NCBI GenBank assembly: GCA_003557605.1
Contig: PWNW01000371.1
Coordinates: forward strand, 1-11,270
Direction: 5' to 3'
Source of the DNA: Spirochaetaceae bacterium
GTDB taxonomy: Bacteria > Spirochaetota > Spirochaetia > PWKH01
Length of the DNA: 11,270 nucleotides
Every line of letters begins with the position of its first letter. The first letter of the stretch is position 1. Position numbers and translations under genes: made by a program. Under the pieces are notes generated by a model that made no database searches, was not told the origin of the DNA, and saw only the letters and a program-made list of their open reading frames with translations. Positions 1-7,299 of the stretch are shown here, piece after piece.

Positions 1-2
1 CA

Positions 3-2030
3 TCCGAACTGCTTCCGGCTGATGTGCCTTTCGACAGGAATACTCTTGAAGATCTGGTGGAGACCATGCAGCACTCCCATGCCTGGCAGCCGAAGTTCTG
101 GAAATCATTGAAAAAGCTCAAACAGTTCTCCATCGGAAAGACGGGGGGGTTCAGCTTCAGCAGAAAACTGCGCTATACCCTGCAGATCATGGACAGGCTT
201 GATGAAATTGCCGATGCCTGCTCCGTACGGATTCCCTACAGCGGAAAAGAAGGGCTGTCGGTTGCAGTCGGTGACCTTGCCGTACAGGCGCAGCGGTATA
301 TGGATCTCCTTGAGACCGCTGAATCACTTACCGAATTTCTGCAGGATAAGAAGGTACATGCATTGTTTGCAGACATGGTGCAGGGAAAAATTTCTCAAAC
401 AGATGATTATCTGAGAAGTCTGAAGGATGTTCTGGAGCATCAGTTTGATGACATGTCACTGCTTGATGCCCAGTCTGCATCGATAGGAGATGCCGCAGGT
501 TCTGCACTGAGCGGCATGGTGAAGCACTGCGGGTACTCAATTGACCAAATACGGGAGACTGGAAAGCAGAAGGTGAAGAATTCTCTATATATCTGCCAGA
601 TTCTTCATGCCGAAGCGCAGCACAACGAAGTGATCTCCTTCATTGAACACAGCAAGGAAGGTATTGAGCGTACTTCAGAGGCTATGGCCCTGAAGCAGGA
701 GCTTATTCCCCGGCTGGTGGCCAGAAGGGTGGAGAAGGCAGCAGCCGATATTTTGGAGAAAAGCTGGCTTCCCCAGCAGATCAGCGCTGAGCTTGGGACA
801 GGGGAGAAGGATGTTTCTCTAAGCGATTTTACCAGGAAATTCCTGCAGGAGGGGCTGCTTGATCTGATGCCGTGCTGGCTGATGACCGCTGATGCTGCTC
901 TTACGGTAACCGAGGCATCCCAGCTCTTTGATCTTGTCATTTTTGATGAAGCCTCCCTGATTACCGTCTCAGAGGCCCTGCCGGTGATGTGCCGGGGAAA
1001 GCAAATTGCCGTGTTCGGTGATGATACCCTGCTGTATTCGGCAGATGCCGATGATCCCAGCCTTCTCAGTGCCGCTGATTCACTGGAAACTGTGAGGCTG
1101 AAACACCAGTACCGGTGCATTGATGAACGGCTGTTTGCCTTCCAGAATGCAGTAAGCTATGGGGGGAAGATCTGTTCAGTTCCCTGTCCTTGGACCGCAG
1201 AGCCTCCAATTGAGCTGGTGGTAAGCAGTTCCCAGGCTGAGAGTGCCGTTAAGACTCTGCAGAAAGTACTGAGTTCACGAACAGACCGGGAGACGATAGG
1301 AATCATTACCTGGACAGAATCACAGCAGCAGGCTGTTTCCCGGGCGGTGAACACCCTTGCTTCCAAGGATGGCGCCTTCAGAAAGGCATGCCGGGACGAA
1401 CGGGAGCGTACTGAAGGATTCAAGTACCAGGGGCTTTTTATCAGGAGGGCTGAGGAGGTGCAGGGATGGGCCCGGGACATCATTATCCTGCTAGCCGGGG
1501 ACGGTGATGCCCTTCCTCATGACAAGCGGGGCAGGCATCTGCTGAATACCGTACTTACCAGGGCTTCCAAGAAGCTTTATGTAATATCACCGGAGGCAGA
1601 GTCAACCGGAAGTGATCTTTTTGACCAGTTTCTTTCCTATGTTAAAACCATGCCTGAAGATCAGGATCAGCTGCAGGATGTACTGAAAGATATCGGCACC
1701 ATAGAGGAACCTGCTGCCAATGAACTGACTGAAGCTGTTCATCATGAGCTCACCCAGCGGGGACTGCAGGTCCATGCATGTGCGGGATGCTCCCCCTTCA
1801 GGGTTGATCTGGCAGTGTATGACAGCAGTACCGGCAGGTATGTGCTTGGCATACTCTGCGGGGAATGCAGCGGAACCGCCAGACAGAGCATCATTCACCG
1901 CAGAACGGTGCTGGAATCCCGGGGATGGCGTATTCTTACCCTCTGGAGCAGGGACTGGTGGCTTGATCAGGATACGGTGATACAGACCATACTGGACAGT
2001 GCTGACACTGGAGTGCCGGAAATCCAATAG
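3..2030 (+). CDS. SF1 helicase C-terminal part with MTES_1575/Vsr-like nuclease domain (5' partial)
   Basis: The reading frame is open to the left edge of the window, so the true start and the Walker A motif probably lie upstream; the GTG at 24 is unlikely to be the start. Visible superfamily 1 helicase signatures are motif II (FDEAS, near 943-957), a motif III-like stretch (VFGDD, near 1010-1025), a motif IV-like HQYR (1104-1115), motif V (EEVQGWARDI, near 1455-1485) and motif VI (NTVLTRAS, near 1545-1570). The last roughly 85 residues (about 1720-1975) match the MTES_1575/Vsr-like nuclease layout: VDLAV, then LGI, then RGW and a WSRDWW tail. Such fusions belong to the DUF4011-type helicase group, often linked to DNA processing or defence. 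Several positions are off consensus: motif III lacks the usual Q-L-P-P, motif V has W for D/E, and the IECDG acidic core of the nuclease reads ILCGE. ATPase and nuclease activity are therefore doubtful. Fold assignment is fairly sure; function is not. Confidence 0.8.
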   Translation, partial: SELLPADVPFDRNTLEDLVETMQHSHAWQPKFWKSLKKLKQFSIGKTGGFSFSRKLRYTLQIMDRLDEIADACSVRIPYSGKEGLSVAVGDLAVQAQRYMDLLETAESLTEFLQDKKVHALFADMVQGKISQTDDYLRSLKDVLEHQFDDMSLLDAQSASIGDAAGSALSGMVKHCGYSIDQIRETGKQKVKNSLYICQILHAEAQHNEVISFIEHSKEGIERTSEAMALKQELIPRLVARRVEKAAADILEKSWLPQQISAELGTGEKDVSLSDFTRKFLQEGLLDLMPCWLMTADAALTVTEASQLFDLVIFDEASLITVSEALPVMCRGKQIAVFGDDTLLYSADADDPSLLSAADSLETVRLKHQYRCIDERLFAFQNAVSYGGKICSVPCPWTAEPPIELVVSSSQAESAVKTLQKVLSSRTDRETIGIITWTESQQQAVSRAVNTLASKDGAFRKACRDERERTEGFKYQGLFIRRAEEVQGWARDIIILLAGDGDALPHDKRGRHLLNTVLTRASKKLYVISPEAESTGSDLFDQFLSYVKTMPEDQDQLQDVLKDIGTIEEPAANELTEAVHHELTQRGLQVHACAGCSPFRVDLAVYDSSTGRYVLGILCGECSGTARQSIIHRRTVLESRGWRILTLWSRDWWLDQDTVIQTILDSADTGVPEIQ

Positions 2031-2074
2031 TGACAGAAAGTTTTTGTGGCAGGGAAGAGGAAAATAGTGTATTG

Positions 2075-2087
2075 TTACATGATGTAA
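2075..2087. promoter_or_regulatory. Perfect 6+1+6 palindrome upstream of the transporter operon, candidate operator
   Basis: The arms TTACAT (2075-2080) and ATGTAA (2082-2087) flank one G. Further TGTAAT copies follow at 2083-2088 and 2092-2097, and TGTACATG at 2098-2105, so the AT-rich leader before the transporter is packed with related half-sites. The 8-mer TGTTACAT (2073-2080) recurs at 7193-7200 between the kinase and isomerase genes. A role as binding site for the DeoR-type regulator of this window is inference. Confidence 0.4.
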
Positions 2088-2121
2088 TGTTTGTAATTGT
2101 ACATGGTATGGAGCACGCAAA

Positions 2122-3507
2122 ATGAAACAGCTTCCTCTTTCCCGAAAGATACTCTTTTCCCTGGGCCAGTTTGGATGGTCTTTGGCCTCCTATGCTCCCG
2201 GAATGCTGCTGGTCTACTTCTATATGCCGCCGGAAACTGGAGGGGACGTATTTCCCCAGAGGATTTTCCAGGGGGCAGTGTTGGGAGTGCTTACAATCAT
2301 CGGCCTTGCCTTTGGAACCGGGCGGCTCTTCGATGCGGTCACCGATCCGCTTATTGCGGTGCTTTCCGACAGAAGCAGGTCCCCTATGGGAAGAAGGAGG
2401 AAGTTCCTTTCCATCAGCGTAGTTCCCTTTTCACTGCTTTCCCTGCTGGTGTTTCTTCCTCCCGTTCCCGGATACAGCGCAGTTAATTCCGTCTGGGTGT
2501 TTGCTTCAATCATCGTATTCTACTGGTTTATGACCATGTATGTGACTCCCTATTTTGCCCTGATGTCGGAGCTGAGCCATACCCCTGATGACCGGCTGTT
2601 TCTCAGCACCCTGATATCAATCACATGGGCCCTGGGAACTGCCGTAGGTTCCCAGGTCTTTGCCATTAAAGCTCTCTTTGAGTCTATAGGAATAAGTCCC
2701 ATGGGCAGTTTCCAGATTACCGTCGGGCTCTTTGCGGGTATAGGCTTTCTTTTCATGATGCTCCCGATCCTTTTCATTGATGAAAAGACCTACAGCAGGC
2801 AGGAACCGAACAATGAGAAGGTCATTGAGGCGCTGTTCTCTGCACTGCGCAACAGGAATTTCCGCCTCTTCGCGGTATCGGACCTTGCCTACTGGGTGGC
2901 ACTGACCATTGCCAGCACAGGACTGGTCTATTATGTGACGATTCTTCTGAGGCTGCAGGAGGCATTCACGTCCCTGCTGCAGATTCTCATGTACGGAGTC
3001 TCCTTCCTGTTCTACATACCTACTACCCTTATTGCCAGGAAGACCGGAAAGAAGCGGCTGATGAATGCCGCCTTCGTGCTGTTCATCCTGGTATATACGT
3101 ACATCATCATGCTCGGCAGGATTCCCCTTTCGCCGCAGGCACAGGCATATGTCGTAGTGGTTATGATGGGCATCCCTCTGGCAGTCTTCGGCATTCTCCC
3201 CAATGCGGTCATCGGCGACATAGCCGAGGCGGACTCCTTTGTGACCGGCCGCCACAAGGCAGCGGTGTTTTACGGTGCCAGGACATTCATGTCAAAAATC
3301 GGCCAGATGGTCGGAGGCATACTCTTTCCGTCCCTGCTGCTTCTCGGAAGTGCTCCCGGCAATGACCTGGGCATCAGACTTACCGGTGCCGCAGCTATTA
3401 TCTTTGTCACCCTGGGACTGGGGTTTTTTCTCTGCTACAATGAAACCGAGGTGCTGGGCATTCTGAAAAGGAAAAAAGCCGAGGAAGGGATTGATATTGA
3501 TGTTTAG
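2122..3507 (+). CDS. MFS sugar:cation symporter, GPH (glycoside-pentoside-hexuronide) family
   Basis: This 461-residue protein is rich in hydrophobic segments consistent with 12 membrane helices, the usual size for the GPH family. The family hallmark lies at residues 68-95: GRLFDAVTDP, then LSDRSRSPMGRRRKF, in the first cytoplasmic loop. TPYFALMSEL (142-151) is a second typical GPH stretch. GPH proteins such as MelB, XylP and GusB import sugars or glycosides with Na+ or H+ at the inner membrane; a minority carry other substrates, so the cargo is open. The ATG at 2122 follows GGAG at 2110-2113. The gene heads an operon with the SDR (12-base gap) and the ADC-like gene. The leader of about 90 bases holds palindromic TGTAAT-type repeats but no clear -35/-10 pair. 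The cotranscribed genes do not look like a sugar isomerase route, which leaves open a keto-compound substrate. Family call is strong; substrate is unknown. Confidence 0.9.
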   Translation: MKQLPLSRKILFSLGQFGWSLASYAPGMLLVYFYMPPETGGDVFPQRIFQGAVLGVLTIIGLAFGTGRLFDAVTDPLIAVLSDRSRSPMGRRRKFLSISVVPFSLLSLLVFLPPVPGYSAVNSVWVFASIIVFYWFMTMYVTPYFALMSELSHTPDDRLFLSTLISITWALGTAVGSQVFAIKALFESIGISPMGSFQITVGLFAGIGFLFMMLPILFIDEKTYSRQEPNNEKVIEALFSALRNRNFRLFAVSDLAYWVALTIASTGLVYYVTILLRLQEAFTSLLQILMYGVSFLFYIPTTLIARKTGKKRLMNAAFVLFILVYTYIIMLGRIPLSPQAQAYVVVVMMGIPLAVFGILPNAVIGDIAEADSFVTGRHKAAVFYGARTFMSKIGQMVGGILFPSLLLLGSAPGNDLGIRLTGAAAIIFVTLGLGFFLCYNETEVLGILKRKKAEEGIDIDV

Positions 3508-3519
3508 GGGAGGTGAAGC

Positions 3520-4275
3520 GTGCAGATTGCCGGAAAGAACATTGTGCTTACCGGTGCTACCTCAGGCATCGGCAGCGCACTGCTGAGGGAGCTTCTAAAG
3601 CGTGACTGCACTATCACAGCGGCGTCCCGGAGGGCTGAGTCGCTTGATATTGAGCACCCTAAGCTGCTGAAAAAGCGGTGCGACGTATCAAAGAGGGAAG
3701 ATATTGATGAGCTGTTCAGTTTTGCGGTGCAGCAGATGGGAACGGTGGATATCTTCATCGCCAATGCGGGATTTGCCTTTTACGAGAGTCTTCAGAATCC
3801 GGACTGGGCACACATACAGTCCATCATTGATACGGATCTTATCTCGGTGATCTATGCCGCACAGAAACTGAAAGCCCTGAAGGGATCTCAGCCCTTCAGC
3901 CTGATGATTACTGCAAGCGCCATGAGCTGGCTCTCTATCCCGGGATATGCCCTCTACAGCGCCGCAAAGGCGGGGCTGAGGGGCTTTGCCGATGCATACC
4001 GCCATGAGCTGTCTCCAGGGCAGCATCTGCAGATGGTCTATCCGATAGCGGTGAATACCCAGTTCTTTCATGAAGCAGGAAGCCGAAAGCCATGGCCGTC
4101 CCAAAGTCCGGAACATGTTGCCCGAAGGATGGTCAAGGGACTCCAGAATGGAAAAAACCACATCTATCCCTCCAGGCTCTTTCTCCTGGCCAGGATGATA
4201 TTTCCATTTCTGCTTCGGGGGTATGTGCTTCTGGAGCACAGGAAATTCCTTGCACAGTTCAGGGAGGGACCATAA
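3520..4275 (+). CDS. Short-chain dehydrogenase/reductase (SDR family NAD(P)-dependent oxidoreductase)
   Basis: A 251-residue classical SDR. The N-terminal Rossmann motif TGATSGIG sits at residues 11-18, a CDVS stretch near 54-57 matches the adenine-side D-V motif, NAG is at 82-84, and the catalytic triad residues are Ser133, Tyr146 and Lys150 (YSAAK). All active-site residues are intact, so an oxidoreductase acting on a hydroxyl or keto group is expected. SRR at 36-38, after the second strand, would favour NADP(H) over NAD(H), which is inference. The C-terminus has a hydrophobic stretch (about 221-240, LFLLARMIFPFLL) that may attach the protein to the membrane, as in some lipid- or quinone-modifying SDRs. 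GTG is the start, set by a strong GGGGAGG ribosome binding site at 3507-3513. The stop codon shares one base with the ATG of the next gene (ATAATG), so the two are translationally coupled. Substrate unknown. Confidence 0.92.
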   Translation: MQIAGKNIVLTGATSGIGSALLRELLKRDCTITAASRRAESLDIEHPKLLKKRCDVSKREDIDELFSFAVQQMGTVDIFIANAGFAFYESLQNPDWAHIQSIIDTDLISVIYAAQKLKALKGSQPFSLMITASAMSWLSIPGYALYSAAKAGLRGFADAYRHELSPGQHLQMVYPIAVNTQFFHEAGSRKPWPSQSPEHVARRMVKGLQNGKNHIYPSRLFLLARMIFPFLLRGYVLLEHRKFLAQFREGP

Positions 4276-4889
4276 TGCAGTATCCAGCACCATGGAACCT
4301 GCAGGGCCGGGGGTTCATTTTTCTCTGCCGGCCGAAGAAAACCGAAGTACCCGACCTCAATGCCTCAGCAGGAGGCCTTCGGTGGATGATGCTGGTGGAC
4401 TACCGGGAGTCAAATGCAGGACCCTATCGGGAGCTGCTCTATATTCCCGGCAGGGTGCCGTTTTCCGGCAGGCGATACCACACCATTACAAAGATTTTTG
4501 TTTCCACCATGGACAGTGTAACCGGCGGAAGGGAGAACTGGGGCATTCCCAAGGAGCTTGCTGACTTTGCCTTTGAAGATGACCAGGGCATCTGCAGGGC
4601 TGTTGCAACCGTCGACGGAGTTCGGGCTGCAGAGTTTTCACTCCGCAGCCGGGGAGTCAGGTTCCCCGTAACCACGAGGCTGCTGCCGATCTCCCTGGTG
4701 CAGAAGCAGCATCAACGGTATCTGCACACAGCCTTTTTCGGCAGAGGACTTGGCCGGTTTGTTCAGGTTGAATCCTTTCGTGCAGACCCTGATCTATTTG
4801 TTCCCTTGGAGAAGCAGGAGATTCTTGCCTGTATTGAGGTTGACCCCTTCAGGCTTGTGTTCCCGAAAGCCCGGGAATTGAAGCGGTAG
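4275..4889 (+). CDS. Acetoacetate decarboxylase (ADC) family protein
   Basis: This 204-residue protein matches the ADC fold family: YRELLYIPG (51-59), the conserved TKIFVST stretch (72-78) and GGRENWGIPKELA (84-96), which aligns with GRELSAYPKKL around the catalytic lysine pair of Clostridium acetobutylicum ADC. Lys93 takes the place of the Schiff-base Lys115, but the neighbouring Lys116, which lowers its pKa, is Glu94 here. The protein is also about 40 residues shorter than clostridial ADC. Members like this may carry out other Schiff-base chemistry (hydrolysis, aldol or dehydration steps) rather than decarboxylation. The ATG at 4275 is preferred over the longer in-frame start at 4092 because it overlaps the SDR stop codon and follows GGGAGGGA at 4262-4269; the longer form would lie deep inside the SDR gene. 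Coupling with the SDR suggests consecutive steps on a keto acid or keto compound. Family fairly sure, reaction unknown. Confidence 0.82.
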   Translation: MQYPAPWNLQGRGFIFLCRPKKTEVPDLNASAGGLRWMMLVDYRESNAGPYRELLYIPGRVPFSGRRYHTITKIFVSTMDSVTGGRENWGIPKELADFAFEDDQGICRAVATVDGVRAAEFSLRSRGVRFPVTTRLLPISLVQKQHQRYLHTAFFGRGLGRFVQVESFRADPDLFVPLEKQEILACIEVDPFRLVFPKARELKR

Positions 4890-4891
4890 GT

Positions 4892-5686
4892 CTATTTAAA
4901 TTTCGGGGACTCAAGGATCTTCAGTGAGAATCCCATCTGGGAATACAGCAGCTTCACCTCATCAGAAATATTCCAGTCAGTGACCACCTGGGTGATCATC
5001 CCCGGATTGGCATATGAGATGAAGGAGGATCTTTCAAATTTCGAAGAATCACACAGCACGTAGGAGTTGTCGGCATCGGCAAGGACTATCTCATTCATCC
5101 GTGCGGTACGTTCATCGGTGGTCATAAACCCCTTGGTGCTGTTCACTGCATCTGCTCCGAGCATTGATTTGGTGATGTGAAACTTTTTCAGCACATCTTC
5201 AGAAATTGATCCGCACACGTCGAGCCTCGAAAGCCGTACTTCTCCTCCCAGGAGAATCACCTTGCAGTAGTCGGCAATGGGATCAAAATTTGCCAGTGAG
5301 TTTGAGAGGATTACAATATCCTGGATTTCCTTTTTCTTGATTCTGTTTATCAGGCTGAGGACAAACTGGTGCACCGTCGTACCGGAATCACAGAAGATAC
5401 GGTCCCCGGACTCCACGAGGGATGCGCAGTACTTCCCGATGGCGACCTTTTCATGGAGATATCGCATCTCCTTGTTATGATAGGAATAGTCATTAAGATA
5501 CTGCTCTGAGAGCTGCACTCCGCCATGCAGCCTGATAACCTTCTGGTTTTCCTCAAGCTTGGAGCACATTCGTCTTGCGGTGGTGTCGGAAACCTTCAGC
5601 CATTCTGATACCTGCTTGATGTCGAGACGTCTGTAGTTCTGCAGCAGTTCCATAAGTTTCTGTTCACGCATTTGAATTTTTGACAT
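4892..5686 (-). CDS. DeoR/GlpR-family transcriptional regulator of sugar metabolism
   Basis: A 264-residue protein with the standard two-part DeoR build. Residues 1-60 are a winged helix-turn-helix: the recognition region is DIKQVSEWLKVSDTTARRM (22-40), followed by the LHGG wing (53-56). The C-terminal sensor domain carries GDRIFCDSGTT (94-104), LSNS (127-130), GGE (147-149) and DSSKF (213-217), the usual phosphosugar-binding positions. DeoR proteins normally repress sugar genes and let go when a phosphorylated sugar binds. The ATG at 5686 is chosen because a GGAGGAG site sits just before it and the helix-turn-helix begins at once. The open frame continues upstream to about 6130 but runs antiframe through the kinase gene and is spurious. 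The gene begins one base after the kinase stop, so the kinase product is a natural inducer candidate. Its own stop lies two bases from that of the convergent ADC-like gene. Confidence 0.92.
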   Translation of the reverse strand: MSKIQMREQKLMELLQNYRRLDIKQVSEWLKVSDTTARRMCSKLEENQKVIRLHGGVQLSEQYLNDYSYHNKEMRYLHEKVAIGKYCASLVESGDRIFCDSGTTVHQFVLSLINRIKKKEIQDIVILSNSLANFDPIADYCKVILLGGEVRLSRLDVCGSISEDVLKKFHITKSMLGADAVNSTKGFMTTDERTARMNEIVLADADNSYVLCDSSKFERSSFISYANPGMITQVVTDWNISDEVKLLYSQMGFSLKILESPKFK

Positions 5687-5687
5687 G

Positions 5688-7115
5688 TCATCTCCTCCGG
5701 AGAAACTCCTGATACCTGTTCTGGACCAGTCTGGAGACGGCAGCATCCGGTTCTGCTGCCTCAGCATGGTCGCTGAGAACAATACTGGTGCCCGTCCCTG
5801 CTGCCGCAGCTGCTGCAGCTCCGACTGCTCCGGCATTCTGACCGAACCTGATATATAGCGGTTTCCCGAACATGTCAGAAATAATCTGCGGCCATATCGG
5901 GCTCTTCGTGGGTCCGCCGACCAGAAGCACTTCACGGTACTGTTGAGTGCTGATCCCTCTGCTTTCCAGGAGGGCAGTAAACTGAAACACGACTGATTCA
6001 AGGATACCCCGGGCAATGCTCTCCTTTGTATAGGTATTTGCAAGTTTTGTAAAGTCCTCTTCATCGGGAGCATCAAAGAATTGAAGGACCGGCACCTGTG
6101 AAGCATCAGCTTCCACGGCCAGGCGGTCAAAGGTCTTAAAGCATGGTGAGCTTTCCTGCAAGATTTGAGAGAAAAACTGCCGGACCTTCAGGTCAAACAG
6201 CTTGCCCGCACCGGGAAGACTGATCATGCCGAACCAGCTGCCTCCAGAGCTGCTGGTAAACGGATCAATGAGCATGTTGTTCTCCAGTCCCCAGCTGCGG
6301 TTCGGAAGAATCATGCATCCCACCCATGAAGTGCCGCAGGAGAGCATCAGCTGGGTTTCTTCAGCAAGTCCGGCAGCCCGAGCCGCTGAAGGATGGTCAA
6401 AGGACCCCAGGACCACCTTTACGGGGGTGTCCTGCCGGAGTCCAAGCAGGGCATGGGCTTCAGGGGTCAGCTCTCCCAGGACCGTACCGGTCTGACGTAC
6501 CGGGGAAATCTGTGAAGTCTTGACGCCAGTGATTGAGAGAAGTTCTTCTGAAGGTTCTTTCTTTTCCTGGTCATAGAGGTAGAAGGTTGTTGCGGTGGAG
6601 TCATCCAGAAGGAACTTTCCGGTAAGCAGATATCCCAAATAGTCATTATTCATACATATTCTGTGTGAACCATTCACCAGGGATGGGGTGTGTTTGTTCA
6701 GCCATAGCAGCCGCCCGAGGGGGAACTGGGGGGAAACAGGCCATCCCACGGTACGGTAGACCCAGTCGCTGTCCAGGGCAGACAGTTCCCTGCTTATTGA
6801 ACCGTCCGCAGGTCTTGTGTCAAGCCAGCTGTAAATGGGAGAAACCGGAAAGCACTGCTGGTCAAGAAAAAGCAGGTTTCCGCTTGCAGCTGCCCAGGCA
6901 ATTCCTTTTAGTGTATAGGAATCAAGGGTCACATTTTTGATGATCTCCCAAATCCGCTGAAAGTAGCCGTCCGGGTCTATCTCAACAGCTGACGGCTCTG
7001 CTGCCTCAATGAACTGCACATTTTTTGTGCATTCCCTCAGAACCGTGCCGTCTGCAGAAAGGGAGACCGCCTTCACAGCGGTAGTGCCGAGGTCAAGTCC
7101 GATGAAATACTCCAT
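5688..7115 (-). CDS. FGGY-family carbohydrate kinase
   Basis: A 475-residue protein of typical FGGY length. The N-terminal phosphate-1 motif GLDLGTTAVKAV is at residues 6-17, the sugar-contact stretch SWLDTRP at 96-102, the presumed catalytic base Asp240 in GSFDHPSAARAAG (237-249), and the ATP-site GTS at 261-263. LLVGGPTKSPIWPQI and the glycine/alanine-rich GAVGAAAAAAAG near the C-terminus are the usual second-domain elements. FGGY kinases phosphorylate sugars such as xylulose, ribulose, fuculose, rhamnulose, gluconate or glycerol in the cytoplasm. The closest feel is the xylulokinase/gluconokinase branch, but the exact sugar cannot be assigned. The divergent isomerase-like gene suggests that a ketose is the substrate. 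GGAGGGA precedes the ATG at 7115, and a strong promoter is visible upstream. It is cotranscribed with the DeoR-type regulator. Confidence 0.92.
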   Translation of the reverse strand: MEYFIGLDLGTTAVKAVSLSADGTVLRECTKNVQFIEAAEPSAVEIDPDGYFQRIWEIIKNVTLDSYTLKGIAWAAASGNLLFLDQQCFPVSPIYSWLDTRPADGSISRELSALDSDWVYRTVGWPVSPQFPLGRLLWLNKHTPSLVNGSHRICMNNDYLGYLLTGKFLLDDSTATTFYLYDQEKKEPSEELLSITGVKTSQISPVRQTGTVLGELTPEAHALLGLRQDTPVKVVLGSFDHPSAARAAGLAEETQLMLSCGTSWVGCMILPNRSWGLENNMLIDPFTSSSGGSWFGMISLPGAGKLFDLKVRQFFSQILQESSPCFKTFDRLAVEADASQVPVLQFFDAPDEEDFTKLANTYTKESIARGILESVVFQFTALLESRGISTQQYREVLLVGGPTKSPIWPQIISDMFGKPLYIRFGQNAGAVGAAAAAAAGTGTSIVLSDHAEAAEPDAAVSRLVQNRYQEFLRRR

Positions 7116-7145
7116 ATGATGTCCCTCCGGAGATATGGTTGAATT

Positions 7146-7173
7146 ATTGTACCATGGAAGTTAAAATTTGCAA
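7146..7173 (-). promoter_or_regulatory. Sigma-70-type promoter of the kinase-regulator operon
   Basis: On the minus strand, TTGCAA (7173-7168) and TACAAT (7151-7146) are 16 bases apart, and TGG just before the -10 gives an extended -10 element. The -10 lies about 30 bases upstream of the kinase ATG. Direct repeats TGTTAaaAT and TGTTACAT (starting at 7181 and 7193) lie just upstream of the -35 and could bind a regulator. Confidence 0.6.
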
Positions 7174-7180
7174 ATAAGCA

Positions 7181-7200
7181 TGTTAAAATGAATGTTACAT
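7181..7200. promoter_or_regulatory. Direct repeats in the divergent kinase/isomerase region, candidate regulator site
   Basis: TGTTAaaAT begins at 7181 and TGTTACAT at 7193, 12 bases apart, roughly one helix turn. They lie between the kinase -35 (minus strand) and the isomerase -35 (plus strand), so one bound protein could affect both promoters. TGTTACAT is identical to positions 2073-2080 before the transporter operon. Binding of the local DeoR-type protein is inference. Confidence 0.35.
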
Positions 7201-7211
7201 ACAAAATATAC

Positions 7212-7240
7212 TTGACTTGGTCTTTTAGCTCGTGCATGAT
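7212..7240 (+). promoter_or_regulatory. Putative promoter of the isomerase-amidohydrolase operon
   Basis: TTGACT (7212-7217) and CATGAT (7235-7240) are spaced by 17 bases, with five of six and four of six consensus matches. The transcript would begin near 7247 and leave a leader of about 50 bases before the ATG at 7300. The -10 is weak, which would suit a promoter needing activation or being tightly regulated. Confidence 0.45.
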
Positions 7241-7299
7241 TATCATAAAAGGCATAATGCTGTTGTTTTGAGCGTTTGTGTACGTAAAGGGGGAATGCT

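Noticed and set aside
605..1120. 171-residue minus-strand open frame
   Set aside because: It is antisense to conserved helicase motifs, is rich in Ser/Ala/Arg as expected of a shadow frame, and has no recognisable domain.
2617..3255. 212-residue minus-strand open frame
   Set aside because: It is antisense to the transporter, with composition typical of a shadow of membrane-protein codons.
4092..4274. N-terminal extension of the ADC-like frame
   Set aside because: It lies inside the SDR gene in another frame; the ATG at 4275 has its own ribosome binding site and the family domain begins there.
3688..4293. 201-residue minus-strand open frame
   Set aside because: It is antisense to the SDR catalytic region and has no family features.
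5687..6130. N-terminal extension of the regulator frame
   Set aside because: It overlaps the kinase gene on the same strand in another frame and has no domain; the helix-turn-helix starts at 5686.
6800..7115. Naming the kinase as xylulokinase, fuculokinase or ribulokinase
   Set aside because: FGGY substrate residues cannot be assigned by eye, and the sequence is not close enough to a known one to pick a sugar.
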